The position numbers and the translations under genes were made by a program. A DNA stretch of 64,000 nucleotides from Clostridia bacterium (GTDB taxonomy: Bacteria > Bacillota > Clostridia > Oscillospirales > Acutalibacteraceae), in NCBI GenBank assembly GCA_017461625.1, contig JAFTXJ010000009.1:1-64000 (forward strand), written 5' to 3'. Positions 40,774 to 50,429 of this stretch are shown here, in pieces; the first letter of the stretch is position 1, and each line of letters begins with the position of its first letter. Below the pieces are notes generated by a model. The model saw nothing but the letters and a program-made list of their open reading frames with translations, did not search any database and was not told the DNA's origin.

Positions 40774-41715
40774 ATGAATCCACTAATTTCCGTAATTGTT
40801 CCCGTTTTCAATGTTGAAAAGTATCTTGACAGGTGCATCACCAGCATTATCGAACAGACTTATAAAAACCTTGAAATCATCCTTGTTAACGACGGAAGTT
40901 CTGACAACAGTGGCGCCCTTTGTGATAACTGGGTAAAAAAAGATAACCGAATTAAAGCCTTTCACAAAGAAAACGGCGGTGCAGGTGACACAAGAAACTT
41001 CGGTATAGAAAAAGCTACAGGCGAATATATAGCTTTTGTTGATTCCGATGACGTAATTGCGCCAAACTATTTTGAGATTTTGTATTCAAACCTCGTTAAA
41101 TATAATGCCGATATTTCTTGCTGCGATTATTTTGAGTTTTTTGATGATCAACAGATAACCTTTAACAACGACCAAAGTAGCCGGTCAATTCAAGTAATGT
41201 CAGGATATGATGCCTGCAAAAAGATGATTGATTCAACTGTTACAATTGTTTTGGTGAGTCCGTGTTGCAAAATAAGTAAAAGTAAAATCATTAAAAATAA
41301 CCCCTTCCCGACAGGCCACGCTTGTGAAGACGAAGTGGCTTCGTGCAAATATTATTATTACAGTAATAAAGTTGTTCTTAGTAACGCAAAGTTATATGCA
41401 TATTATCAGCACCCTTCAAGTGTTATGCACGGCAACAAGGATAAGCTTAAAAAGGATACCGAATGGGCATTTAAGTTAAGATGTGAATTCTTTGAAAAAC
41501 TTGGTGAAACCGAGCTTGAAAGAGAGGCTGTTAATTCTCTTTTGAATGTTTATGTTTACTCAACTATCAAAACTCCAAAAAGGCTTGACAAAAGCTTTAT
41601 TAATTTTTTAAAAAAATATTGGTTTACCAACAAACTAAAACGTAATTCAAGAATTAAAATTATGCTATTCTTATTATCTCCACGCTTATTTAACCATTTT
41701 ATGAATTCGCTATAA
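40774..41715 (+). CDS. GT2-family glycosyltransferase
   Basis: 313 aa, GT-A fold. Nucleotide-sugar binding: ISVIVPVFNVEKYLDRCITSI, LVNDGSSDNSG, and the DXD motif D90-S-D92 in AFVDSDD. The ATG at 40774 has a 6-bp spacing from AAGGAGG; the ATG at 40768 touches it. Likely to decorate a surface polysaccharide. The acceptor is unknown. Confidence 0.92.
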   Translation: MNPLISVIVPVFNVEKYLDRCITSIIEQTYKNLEIILVNDGSSDNSGALCDNWVKKDNRIKAFHKENGGAGDTRNFGIEKATGEYIAFVDSDDVIAPNYFEILYSNLVKYNADISCCDYFEFFDDQQITFNNDQSSRSIQVMSGYDACKKMIDSTVTIVLVSPCCKISKSKIIKNNPFPTGHACEDEVASCKYYYYSNKVVLSNAKLYAYYQHPSSVMHGNKDKLKKDTEWAFKLRCEFFEKLGETELEREAVNSLLNVYVYSTIKTPKRLDKSFINFLKKYWFTNKLKRNSRIKIMLFLLSPRLFNHFMNSL

Positions 41716-41719
41716 TTAA

Positions 41720-41762
41720 GACCGCACAATATGTCATTTTGACGTACTGTGCGGTCATTTTT
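41720..41762. terminator. Terminator between convergent genes
   Basis: GACCGCACA (41720-41728) pairs with TGTGCGGTC (41748-41756), then ATTTTTATT. Confidence 0.8.
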
Positions 41763-41772
41763 ATTACTCTTT

Positions 41773-43242
41773 TCACTTTTCGATATTCAAAAATATATCA
41801 TCAGGTAAACCATAAAACATTTTATATCGTTCAGCCCATATAGTTCCTTCAATCGGATTTCCGCACCAAATATAAGAGCTAAATGGCAACTCATCAATCA
41901 TGATTGTTTTTTCACCTTTTTCCACCTTGCATTTGACATTTTCAAGTCTCTCACGATCAGCCTTATAAATAGTTCCGAAAAACATAAAAAAGAAAGCCAA
42001 ACAACCAGCTGTCACTGCTTTGCAACCAGGCACAACTTTCCGTTGACATAGCGCTTCTTTTTTCTTAACTGATAACAGTTTAATCATTTCTCCAAGGAGA
42101 ATGATAAACAAAACATAGGTTGCCATAAAGCATCTTCCTCCAACAGGAGTAACGACAAACAGCGGGGCAAGTAAACAGAGTATGCTCAGCACATAAAAAG
42201 AAAAGATGAACACTTTTTTATGGGTAAAAGACACGATAAGAAGAAAAGCAATCAAAGCAACCCCTGCCACTATTGTAAACCCTCCTTCTAACACCTTGAT
42301 AAGCATAATATTAATATTTAAAACTGATATTAAGAAATGTATTATTGATAAAACCGCATATAATACTATAATAACTAAACAAGTTTTACATAAAACAAGT
42401 GTTTTATTTTTTAAACATATTTTCATATCAGAATATATCAAAACACCTATAAATGCAAAAGCTATATTTAGCACCACATTAGACATAAAAAATCCATCAT
42501 ATATTTCTGTACCATAGTTTATAACTGCCGTTTTAATTAAGGACATGAAACTACCAGCCATAGTTCTGTACCCATCTGACTCGTTCGATATGGATACATA
42601 TGCCGTATTAGAAAACATATATATAGTTCCTATAATACAGCCGACAAAATATCCCATATAAGGCAAAAACATCTTACGATATTTTACAAATCCAAATATT
42701 AATGCAAAAGCACCCAATAATATACTGTATATAGTCAGATGCTCAACAATAAGAGTGCAGATAACACCCAAAACCAAGAATATTGCCATATGTAATACGT
42801 TCATTATTCCTTTAATATCGTTCGGATTCTTTTTTAAAAAATAATAAATAAAAATCAGTGTAAAGAAAATTGATACAGAATAATTTGAAAAGCCTGAGGT
42901 CCATACTACAGCCTGACTAAACACTTGACTTGGCATAAGAAGAAGTGTAATTGCTGCAAATGTGAAAGCCCAATTTTTATCTATAATTTTCTCTATAAGA
43001 TATACAATTCCCGTCAACACAAACGCCATAACAACTGACTTTAATACATTTGACCTTGTTAATGCAAGAACTATAAGGTTTCCAACGTATCTTCCGTTAT
43101 AATTATCAAACCAATTTTCTAATCGTTCAATACCAATATCGCTCCCCCATGCCCAATCGTCACCGGAATAAGGAAACAACAAACACAAAAAAATCAAAAC
43201 AAGAAAACAAATCGGGTATTTAATTTTTTTTATATAAGTCAA
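41773..43242 (-). CDS. DUF6056 polytopic membrane protein, glycosyltransferase-like
   Basis: 489 aa with about eleven helices. The N-terminal PYSGDDWAWG...WFDNYNGRYVGNLIVLAL pattern matches DUF6056, a family thought to be GT-C-like enzymes that use lipid-linked sugars; a catalytic acid pair may be the DD in GDDW. Starts with TTG (43242) after AAGGAGGG. It follows the chromate transporter genes with a 21-bp gap. The final ~90 residues form a soluble tail. Confidence 0.75.
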   Translation of the reverse strand: MTYIKKIKYPICFLVLIFLCLLFPYSGDDWAWGSDIGIERLENWFDNYNGRYVGNLIVLALTRSNVLKSVVMAFVLTGIVYLIEKIIDKNWAFTFAAITLLLMPSQVFSQAVVWTSGFSNYSVSIFFTLIFIYYFLKKNPNDIKGIMNVLHMAIFLVLGVICTLIVEHLTIYSILLGAFALIFGFVKYRKMFLPYMGYFVGCIIGTIYMFSNTAYVSISNESDGYRTMAGSFMSLIKTAVINYGTEIYDGFFMSNVVLNIAFAFIGVLIYSDMKICLKNKTLVLCKTCLVIIVLYAVLSIIHFLISVLNINIMLIKVLEGGFTIVAGVALIAFLLIVSFTHKKVFIFSFYVLSILCLLAPLFVVTPVGGRCFMATYVLFIILLGEMIKLLSVKKKEALCQRKVVPGCKAVTAGCLAFFFMFFGTIYKADRERLENVKCKVEKGEKTIMIDELPFSSYIWCGNPIEGTIWAERYKMFYGLPDDIFLNIEK

Positions 43243-43263
43243 ATTAAACCCTCCTTTTAATGT

Positions 43264-43833
43264 CTATATCGCTTCCCCTATAAATCCTGCGACGATGCCG
43301 AGAATGGCTGAGAGGGCTATTATAATAATCGGGTGTGTTTTTTTCATTGTAAGAACAAACATCAGTGCAAAAATCACTAACGAGCTAACAAATCCGAAGG
43401 TCATAACTGAGGCAAGGCTTACTGCTGTGGGAAAGAAAACAGTTTTTCCGATTGTAAGCACTGCAGTGCCGATAAGTCCGATTGCGGCAGGCTTCAGACC
43501 TGTCATACAACCACTGACAACCTTACTGTTTTTAAACTTTTCATAGAATTTTGCAACGAGAAGAATAACAATAAATGACGGCAATGTTGCACCGAGAGTG
43601 GCACAGATTGCACCAAAGATACCTCCTGTTTCAATACCGACATAGGTTGAGATGTTGATAGCAAAGGGGCCCGGTGTGCTTTCACTGACAGCAACAAAGT
43701 TTATAACCTCTGTATCAGTCAACCAACCGTGAAGCTTAACCTCCTCCTGAATAAAAGGGAGCATTGCGTATCCGCCGCCAAAGGTGAATAAGCCGATTTT
43801 AAAGAATGTGAGGAACAATTCAAGATATATCAT
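43264..43833 (-). CDS. Chromate transporter half, subunit 2
   Basis: 189 aa, one CHR domain with five to six helices. Family motif: FTFGGGYAMLPFIQEEV and ESTPGPFAINISTYVG. The ATG at 43833 follows AAGGAGGAA and overlaps the other half by 14 bp. Short CHR proteins occur as pairs that work together as an antiparallel dimer to move chromate or sulfate-like anions. Confidence 0.9.
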   Translation of the reverse strand: MIYLELFLTFFKIGLFTFGGGYAMLPFIQEEVKLHGWLTDTEVINFVAVSESTPGPFAINISTYVGIETGGIFGAICATLGATLPSFIVILLVAKFYEKFKNSKVVSGCMTGLKPAAIGLIGTAVLTIGKTVFFPTAVSLASVMTFGFVSSLVIFALMFVLTMKKTHPIIIIALSAILGIVAGFIGEAI

Positions 43834-44395
43834 TTTTATTCCTCCTTGTAACAATCAGTGAATGAACAAGTCCGATTACTCCGCAACCGATAACAACATA
43901 AATAACATTGATATTGAAAATTGCTACAACTAAAAATGCAAGAGCAAGAACGATGTAACTAAAAAGATTTTTGGGGCACTGTTTATACATTGAAATCAAA
44001 GCTTTTATAATCAAAGCCAACACACCTGCACGTATACCGTTAAAAGCGTACTGAACTATTTTATTGGACTCAACAAGTCCTAATACCATTGAAAGCAGTG
44101 AAATAATCACAACTGACGGCAAAACAAGCCCGAAGGTTGCACAGAATGCACCCCAGAAGCCACAGATTTTATATCCGATAAAAGTTGCTGCATTTATGGA
44201 AATAGGACCGGGAGTTGATTCTGAAATGGCAATGATATCAAGAATATCCTGATCGGTAATCCATTTTTTCTTTTCAACAACTTCTGTCTGAATAAGCGGA
44301 ATCATTGCATAACCGCCACCGAAGGTGAATGCACCTATTCTGAAAAAGCTCATAAACAGATACATCACTGTTTTTAATTTTTCTTTTCTGTTCAT
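43820..44395 (-). CDS. Chromate transporter half, subunit 1
   Basis: 191 aa, single CHR domain: FTFGGGYAMIPLIQTEV and ISESTPGPISINAATFIGYK. Complements the 189-aa half downstream. Its start is 12 bp after the SLC13-type permease. The natural substrate in an anaerobe is uncertain. Confidence 0.9.
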   Translation of the reverse strand: MNRKEKLKTVMYLFMSFFRIGAFTFGGGYAMIPLIQTEVVEKKKWITDQDILDIIAISESTPGPISINAATFIGYKICGFWGAFCATFGLVLPSVVIISLLSMVLGLVESNKIVQYAFNGIRAGVLALIIKALISMYKQCPKNLFSYIVLALAFLVVAIFNINVIYVVIGCGVIGLVHSLIVTRRNKNDIS

Positions 44396-44407
44396 TTTCT
44401 AATCCTT

Positions 44408-45517
44408 TCATCTGATAATAATATAAAGCAACAGGTTAGCCGCTAAAAATACAATATTTATAACTGTGAAAACAAAAATATATTTGCTTGTTTTTACATC
44501 TTCTTTTGCAATAAATTTAAAAGAAATCAAGCTTGCCATTGAAGCAATAAGGGTGCCCAATCCGCCGAGATTTACTCCTACCAACAAATCAGAGGCCTTG
44601 TTTGTAAAGCCTGATAAAAGCAAAGCCGCCGGAACATTAGAAAACACCTGGGATGATGCAATACCGACAAGCACTTCATTATCTTTGACGATACTTTGCA
44701 GAAATTCATTAATTACGGAAATTTCACCTAAATTGCCTATAAAAACAAACAAAAATATAAAAGTTAAGAGCAAACTATAATCAACTTTTTTTATTGTTTT
44801 TTTATCAAAAATTAAAACACAAACAACGGTTAATGCCAAGGTTATGTAATAAGGTATCACTCTAAAAACAGTCAGTAAGGAAATCACAAATAAAATTGCA
44901 TAAACCGAAAGCTTTTTATAATCCAAAACGAGTTTTTCTGATTTACCGAAAGAGTTGTTAATTCTTCCGTTTCCCAAAACCAACGATGAAACAATCACTA
45001 AAATCAAAGATAAAACAGCATAAGGTAGTATTGCCTCAATAAACTCCCCTGCCCCCATTTCAAAAAATGAAAACAGATAAAGATTCTGCGGATTACCTAT
45101 AGGAGTGAGCATACTGCCAAGGTTTGCAGCAACGGTTTCAACTGCCACTAAAGGAATAATTGCCTTTTGATTTGATGACATTTTAAGTGCAACTATTGTA
45201 AACGGTACGAAGGTTATCAATGCCACATCATTGGTAATAACCATTGAAGAAAAGAAGCACAACAGGCTGAGGATTAAGCCCAAACCTTTTAAAGAACTTG
45301 TCTTATTTAGAAGCTTTTTGGCACAAAGGTCAAAAACACCTAAACCACTGACCCCTGCAACAACAGCCATAAGGCAAAAAAGCAATGCAAGCGTTTTAAA
45401 ATCAATATAATTTATATATTCTTCATTCGGCAAAACAACAAACATGGATGCAACCGCCAGCACAAAAGAAACTACAAGAACAATTTCACTTTTTAAAAAA
45501 TCTTTTACTTTAGCCAT
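44408..45517 (-). CDS. SLC13/ArsB-NhaD-type anion permease
   Basis: 369 aa with about eleven helices. The hairpin-loop signatures are VITNDVALITFVPF, GSMLTPIGNPQN and ASSQVFSNVPAALLLSG, typical of the ion transporter superfamily (dicarboxylates, citrate, sulfate, arsenite). The ATG at 45517 follows GGAG and overlaps brnQ by 8 bp. Neighbouring chromate transporter halves make an oxyanion substrate plausible. Confidence 0.85.
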   Translation of the reverse strand: MAKVKDFLKSEIVLVVSFVLAVASMFVVLPNEEYINYIDFKTLALLFCLMAVVAGVSGLGVFDLCAKKLLNKTSSLKGLGLILSLLCFFSSMVITNDVALITFVPFTIVALKMSSNQKAIIPLVAVETVAANLGSMLTPIGNPQNLYLFSFFEMGAGEFIEAILPYAVLSLILVIVSSLVLGNGRINNSFGKSEKLVLDYKKLSVYAILFVISLLTVFRVIPYYITLALTVVCVLIFDKKTIKKVDYSLLLTFIFLFVFIGNLGEISVINEFLQSIVKDNEVLVGIASSQVFSNVPAALLLSGFTNKASDLLVGVNLGGLGTLIASMASLISFKFIAKEDVKTSKYIFVFTVINIVFLAANLLLYIIIR

Positions 45518-46814
45518 TTTGATTTCTCCGATTTTCATCTGCAATATTTCCGACTATCATTCCGACAATACAAAAAGCTACTGACGGAACAATCCATCCG
45601 AGCCCCAATGAACTCAACGGCAAAGCTGATATAAAATCAAATCTTACTCCAAATGTGGCAAAAGCATCAAAAATACCCATAACCGTTGCAGCTATTGCAG
45701 AAAAACGATAACCCCAAACATTGATTTTATCACCGAAAAAGCTGAGTAAAACCGTAACCAACACAGGTGGATAAACTACGCTCAAAACAGGTGACGCCAC
45801 ATTCACCAAAGCTTCTACACCAAAAGACGACACTACTGCACTGAAAACACAAATTGCAACAATTATCGGCTTGTAACCCACTTTACCTTTTGATAAATCT
45901 GAAAGATACTCAGCAGCACTTCCTGTAAGAGCAACAGCAGTTGAAAGGCAAGCAAAACCTGCAACAACAGCGAAGAATATCAACCCCGCCTGCCCCGGAA
46001 TCAGCGATTGAATCAAGGCAATCAAAAGCTCTGTGCGGTAAATATGCATATCATAAATACTTGATACCGTTGCGCCAAGATAAGTTAAACCGAGATAAAC
46101 AATAAGCAAGCCTATTCCTGCCACAACACTTGCACCTGCCGCAACTGTTGCCTTTGCTTTTTGTTGTGTGTGACCTTTTTGAGCCGCACTGTTTAAAATC
46201 AAAACTCCGAAAATAACAGCAGCCAACACATCCATTGACTGATACCCGGCTGCAATTCCGTCACCAACAGGGCTACTGGTTTTGGGCAAAGCCTCCACAA
46301 TACCAAGAGGGTCAACCAGACCTTTAACAATAAGAAACAGAAGCCCGAGAAAAAGCACCGGCGTGAGAGCTTTACCGATAATATCAACAACTGCAGAATT
46401 ATTTATGCTCATAACAAGCACAAGTGCAAAAAAGCAAATTCCGAAAACAGGCATACTCACACTTTCAAAAAGCGGCATTATTGAAAGCTCGTATGTTGTG
46501 GCTGCAGTTCTGGGTATGCTGATAAGCGGCCCGATACACATAACGATGCTCAGCATTATCACCGTTCTTGCAACATTACCTAAAGGCTTAAAGATTCCCT
46601 TATATCCACCTGTTTTAATCTGAGCAAGAATTGCCACAACGGCAAGACCGATATCTGCAATGTAATATCCGAGAAAACCTGAGAACCATTCTGTTCCCGA
46701 TTTTAACCCGAGATACGGAGGAAAAATCATATTTCCTGCACCAAAAAACATTGCAAAAAGAGCAGCACCGATAACAAAGCTGTCTGATAAAGTTTTTTTC
46801 TTATTTAAGTTCAT
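45510..46814 (-). CDS. brnQ: Branched-chain amino acid transport system carrier
   Basis: 434 aa with about twelve helices. LIVCS-family opening: SFVIGAALFAMFFGAGNMIFPPYLGLKSG. A sodium-coupled importer of Leu/Ile/Val. It is the first gene of the transport operon. Promoter: TTGTAT, 16 bp, TATAAT upstream. No T-box or leucine-responsive leader is seen. Confidence 0.93.
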   Translation of the reverse strand: MNLNKKKTLSDSFVIGAALFAMFFGAGNMIFPPYLGLKSGTEWFSGFLGYYIADIGLAVVAILAQIKTGGYKGIFKPLGNVARTVIMLSIVMCIGPLISIPRTAATTYELSIMPLFESVSMPVFGICFFALVLVMSINNSAVVDIIGKALTPVLFLGLLFLIVKGLVDPLGIVEALPKTSSPVGDGIAAGYQSMDVLAAVIFGVLILNSAAQKGHTQQKAKATVAAGASVVAGIGLLIVYLGLTYLGATVSSIYDMHIYRTELLIALIQSLIPGQAGLIFFAVVAGFACLSTAVALTGSAAEYLSDLSKGKVGYKPIIVAICVFSAVVSSFGVEALVNVASPVLSVVYPPVLVTVLLSFFGDKINVWGYRFSAIAATVMGIFDAFATFGVRFDFISALPLSSLGLGWIVPSVAFCIVGMIVGNIADENRRNQNG

Positions 46815-46885
46815 TAAAACCCTCCAAAAATACCTGTGGATTATTATACCACAAAATATAATAAATACAAGCCTGGCAAAAGTAA

Positions 46886-46911
46886 AGCCCCTTGATTTTA
46901 CTCAAGGGGCT
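46886..46911 (-). terminator. Terminator of the GT32-like gene
   Basis: AGCCCCTTGA (46886-46895) pairs with TCAAGGGGCT (46902-46911); TTTACTTTTG follows on the minus strand. Confidence 0.85.
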
Positions 46912-46917
46912 GAATTG

Positions 46918-47616
46918 TTATTTATGAAATTTTGAAAAGAAGTCTACGCCAAAAATCCTATGCAACGGTTTTGTGATTTTGCTTCTTAACTGTTGGCTTT
47001 TGCTCATCCACATACCGGAATACCAATGAACCGAAACCGTACTATCAGTTTTGTTAAGTCTACCCGTTGTACTTTCATACGGATTGAAATAATCAGCGGG
47101 ATAAATCTCTGCACCGGCAACAGTCTGCCGTTTTCCGTTTTGGCAAAGTCCCAGACTTACCAAAGCTTTGGTATTGAGGATCGGGCAACCCACTGTACCA
47201 TTTTTACCGTCAAGTAAGAAGTCGTATTCCGCTACCATTTTTTCAACAGCTTCACCGTGTGCAACCGAACCAAAGCCAACTCCGGTGTTGATATATTCAT
47301 CTGTTTCAAAGCCGAAATAAGCTTCATTTTCAAGTAGCTCATCAGGATTTTTGAGTAATTCAACATCGGTGTCAAAATATATTCCACCGTGTTCATTAAC
47401 CACCAACAAGCGAACATAGTCACTCAAAAAGGCAAATCTTTTTTCGTTGTAACACATTTTTGTATATTCATTTTTGTTTATGTCAAAATTATCTTCATTC
47501 CACTCGATAATTTCATAATCGGGGCAAAAACGTTTCCAACTTTCTATGCATTTTTGAGCAAGCTTTGGCTTTTCACCCCTACCGAACCAACAATAATGAA
47601 TCGTTTTAGGAATCAT
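46918..47616 (-). CDS. GT32-like glycosyltransferase (capsular polysaccharide type)
   Basis: 232 aa. IPKTIHYCWFGRGEKP opens the protein and the DXD site D82-T-D84 is in GGIYFDTDVELL. The SVHWYSGMWM region near the C-terminus is shared with mannosyl- and galactosyltransferases of this family. It lies 14 bp after a secreted PHP gene, so both are co-expressed; a surface glycan role is likely. Confidence 0.9.
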   Translation of the reverse strand: MIPKTIHYCWFGRGEKPKLAQKCIESWKRFCPDYEIIEWNEDNFDINKNEYTKMCYNEKRFAFLSDYVRLLVVNEHGGIYFDTDVELLKNPDELLENEAYFGFETDEYINTGVGFGSVAHGEAVEKMVAEYDFLLDGKNGTVGCPILNTKALVSLGLCQNGKRQTVAGAEIYPADYFNPYESTTGRLNKTDSTVSVHWYSGMWMSKSQQLRSKITKPLHRIFGVDFFSKFHK

Positions 47617-47630
47617 AACGAAACTCCGTT

Positions 47631-49007
47631 TTATTCAAGAGCATCCTCAATGGCTTTTACGATTTCCTGAGCATAAACAACAAGTCTTGTGCTTGTGATG
47701 ATGTAAACAAATCTCTTCCACAAAGCTTCGGGGCTTGTGTCTTTTACATATTCAAGAACTTCACCGTCATCAATAACGAGTGCCTGAGAAGCACAAAGTC
47801 CGCCTTCACCAAAAAGCTCTGCACGAACATAGAGGAAATCTTCGCTGCCTTCAATAGCATCAAGGTCAAGAACGATTTCCTGATCAGCAGATGTAACATC
47901 CTGCTTTGCGATTACTTTACCGTTAGCAATCCACTGAATGTAATCAGTTTCTCTTGCGTTAACAGAAACCTTGTGACCGTCAACTGTGAGCTTATCAAAC
48001 ATAGGATAAGGAAGCTGTTGGTCCATAACGTCAAATTCTTCTGCAGGGCCGATAACATCGTTACCTCTGAGGATTCTGGTGATCATAAAGAATGAACCTG
48101 ACTGCATTGTAGCTTTAATTGTATCCATATTGTTTTCTTCCATAAGGAAAACGCTGAAGCTTGAGTCAACAGTTCTTCTTTCATGAGTGTCGTTGTTTGA
48201 GAAACCGATGATATTTCTACCGTAGGGAAGAGTTTTCATAAGAAGGTTATCCCAAAGGATTCTGTCGTAACCTGTGGTGCCGTTCTTTTCGTTGAAAACT
48301 TCCATACCAAGGCAAGTGTCATAATCCATAAAAATATCGGTGAAATAATTAAGCTTGTCTTCGTCATAAACATTGTTCATGTCTTCGTTTGTATCAAGCC
48401 AGTCTCCGGGATGGTTGATAAATGAAAGACCGCCCTGCTCATCAATCTGGTTAACAGCGTATCTGTAGCCGTTTTCAAAACCGAGGTTAGTGTTACCGAA
48501 ATTTGAAGGAAGGAAAATACCGTTAACGTGGCTCTTTGAAGCTGTGAGAGCGTTAAGCTCGTTACCGCCTGTTACGCAAACCATACCTCTGCCACGAGCT
48601 TCACCTGTAGCCTTAAGAGGGAAAGAACCATTCTGAAGAGCTACGAACTCATCATCTGTGAAGCAGTCTCTCTTATAGCCAAGTAATGGCTGATATGAAT
48701 AGAGCAAACGCATATAAGGCTTTTTGTTCCATGCAACACCTGTTACACCATGATCGGTCATTGCAACAAAGTCAAAGCCCTGTTCATAGTGCTCAAGAAT
48801 GGTGTCAACCAATGATTCGTTAGCATCACTATAGGTTGAATGTGTATGAAGGTTACCTTTGTATTCATTGGTAACGCCCCATTCAACATCTGCATAAGGG
48901 GAAACAATTGTGTAGTCCTTTTCAACAGCAAAAGCAGGAATGCCTATTGAAAGCATAAATGCTGTAACAAGCAAAACTGAAATAGCTTTGAGTGAAAACT
49001 TTTTCAT
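47631..49007 (-). CDS. Secreted PHP-domain metallohydrolase, paralogue 2
   Basis: 458 aa. Signal peptide 1-27 (VLLVTAFMLSIGIPAFA). PHP ligands H54 and H56 in GNLHTHSTYSDANESL, then MTDHG, SHVNG, SFINHPGDW and FSNNDTHE. The C-terminal Ig-like domain has IQWIANGKVI and YVRAELFGEGG, as in paralogues 1 and 3. It forms an operon with the GT32-like gene. Promoter TTGACA (49061-49066), 17 bp, TAGAAT (49038-49043). Confidence 0.86.
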   Translation of the reverse strand: MKKFSLKAISVLLVTAFMLSIGIPAFAVEKDYTIVSPYADVEWGVTNEYKGNLHTHSTYSDANESLVDTILEHYEQGFDFVAMTDHGVTGVAWNKKPYMRLLYSYQPLLGYKRDCFTDDEFVALQNGSFPLKATGEARGRGMVCVTGGNELNALTASKSHVNGIFLPSNFGNTNLGFENGYRYAVNQIDEQGGLSFINHPGDWLDTNEDMNNVYDEDKLNYFTDIFMDYDTCLGMEVFNEKNGTTGYDRILWDNLLMKTLPYGRNIIGFSNNDTHERRTVDSSFSVFLMEENNMDTIKATMQSGSFFMITRILRGNDVIGPAEEFDVMDQQLPYPMFDKLTVDGHKVSVNARETDYIQWIANGKVIAKQDVTSADQEIVLDLDAIEGSEDFLYVRAELFGEGGLCASQALVIDDGEVLEYVKDTSPEALWKRFVYIITSTRLVVYAQEIVKAIEDALE

Positions 49008-49037
49008 AATAAAAACTCCTTTATTTTTGATACAATA

Positions 49038-49107
49038 ATTCTACTATTTAATTACACAAATGTCAATAAAAAAATGAATTGAATGAGTGATTTTATTGTG
49101 ATATAAT
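49038..49107. promoter_or_regulatory. Divergent promoters: PHP paralogue 2 and rhodanese
   Basis: Minus strand: TTGACA (49061-49066), 17 bp, TAGAAT (49038-49043). Plus strand: TTGAAT (49079-49084), 17 bp, TATAAT (49102-49107). Confidence 0.75.
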
Positions 49108-49128
49108 ACCACAAAAGGTGGTTAAACT

Positions 49129-49527
49129 ATGAAAAAATCTATTATTTTAGTGCTTTGCCTGTCTGTTTTCTTTTGTCTGATGGCTTGTCAACAGGCAGAC
49201 ACGCATCAAGAAAAAGAGGCTGTATATATGAACATCAATGCTCAGCAAGCAAAGGAAATAATGGACACGCAAGAAAACTATGTTATTCTTGACGTCAGAA
49301 CTCAGGAGGAATTTGATGAAAAGCATATTCCCGGTGCTGTGCTTATCCCCGATTATGAAATAACCAATAAAGCAGAAGAAATCCTTAAAGATAAAGACCA
49401 ACTGATTCTGGTCTATTGCCGAAGCGGAAGACGAAGTAAACTGGCGTCAGAGGAGCTTTTGAAGCTCGGCTATACAAATATAAAAGAGTTCGGCGGAATA
49501 ATCGACTGGCCGTATGAGACGGAGTGA
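49129..49527 (+). CDS. Lipoprotein rhodanese (sulfurtransferase)
   Basis: 132 aa. Signal peptide with lipobox LMAC (cysteine C20), so anchored outside the membrane. Single rhodanese domain with YVILDVRTQEEFDEKHIPGA and the active cysteine C97 in YCRSGRRS. Carries sulfane sulfur or acts as a redox/phosphatase-like domain; the substrate is unknown. The TGA is overlapped by the next gene's region. Confidence 0.92.
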   Translation: MKKSIILVLCLSVFFCLMACQQADTHQEKEAVYMNINAQQAKEIMDTQENYVILDVRTQEEFDEKHIPGAVLIPDYEITNKAEEILKDKDQLILVYCRSGRRSKLASEELLKLGYTNIKEFGGIIDWPYETE

Positions 49528-49532
49528 AGTTT

Positions 49533-50429
49533 ATGAATAAGAACGCGGCAAATAAATTTATTTTACAAAATGCTCGACCTCTTGAGTTGGCTGTTTATCG
49601 ATATTTCTTTGAAAATGAATCAAATCAAGCCGTTATTGACGAGCTTTCTAATTTTCAAAATGATGACGGTGGTTTCGGCAATGCCATTGAACCTGATTTT
49701 TTCAACCCCAATTCAAGCCCAATTGCAACAAACGATGCCATAATCACTCTTCACCGAGTAAACGCACTTAACAAGGATTCCGACATTGTAAAAGGTATTA
49801 TCAGATATTTGGAATCTCACGATTCTTTTGATGAAGACAAAAAGCGTTGGCTGTTTGCAATTGACAGTAACAAGGATTATCCCCATGCAATATGGTGGGA
49901 GAAAAAAGGTGACGGCATCAGCAACTTTAATCCGTCAATATCGTTGGCAACATTTTTAATTTGCTATGGAAATCGCAAGTCTTATTATGAAGAAATTTTA
50001 AAAGAGGGATTTGAATATCTTAAAAGCAGCAAAGAAATCAGCGGAGATGATTTGAACTGTTTTCTGTTGGCATATGAGCTTTTACAAACAAACAATATCA
50101 ATAATATACTTGACTTAAAAAGTTTCAGAAATTTGTTGTGTAACGCTATTGATAACACCATTTGTAAGGACATAAAAAAATACGGTGTTGAATACGTACC
50201 AATGCCATCCGCTATTTTTGCAGGTACATATAAAGAATTTATTACTTCCGAAATAAAACCATTAATACTTGCAGAAAGAGATATTTTAGGCAAACTGCAA
50301 ATGGAAGACGGCGGATTTGATATTACATGGAAATGGTATACTCAATATACCGAATTTGAGCAGGCAAGAGCTTGGTGGCGACCTCGCATCACCATTGAAA
50401 AACTTCTTTTTTATGAGATGCAAATATGA
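49533..50429 (+). CDS. Terpene-cyclase/prenyltransferase-fold protein
   Basis: 298 aa with alpha/alpha-barrel repeats: LSNFQNDDGGFGNAIEPDF (about residue 40) and LGKLQMEDGGFDITWKW (about 255), which match the QxxDGGFG pattern. There is no DXDD motif, so it is not a normal squalene-hopene cyclase. Many such Firmicutes proteins are of unknown role. The ATG at 49533 follows GGAG; its stop overlaps the next start (ATGA). Confidence 0.72.
   Translation: MNKNAANKFILQNARPLELAVYRYFFENESNQAVIDELSNFQNDDGGFGNAIEPDFFNPNSSPIATNDAIITLHRVNALNKDSDIVKGIIRYLESHDSFDEDKKRWLFAIDSNKDYPHAIWWEKKGDGISNFNPSISLATFLICYGNRKSYYEEILKEGFEYLKSSKEISGDDLNCFLLAYELLQTNNINNILDLKSFRNLLCNAIDNTICKDIKKYGVEYVPMPSAIFAGTYKEFITSEIKPLILAERDILGKLQMEDGGFDITWKWYTQYTEFEQARAWWRPRITIEKLLFYEMQI

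Noticed and set aside
46815-46885. T-box or leucine leader before brnQ
   Set aside because: The leader is too short and has no T-box core sequence or attenuator hairpin.
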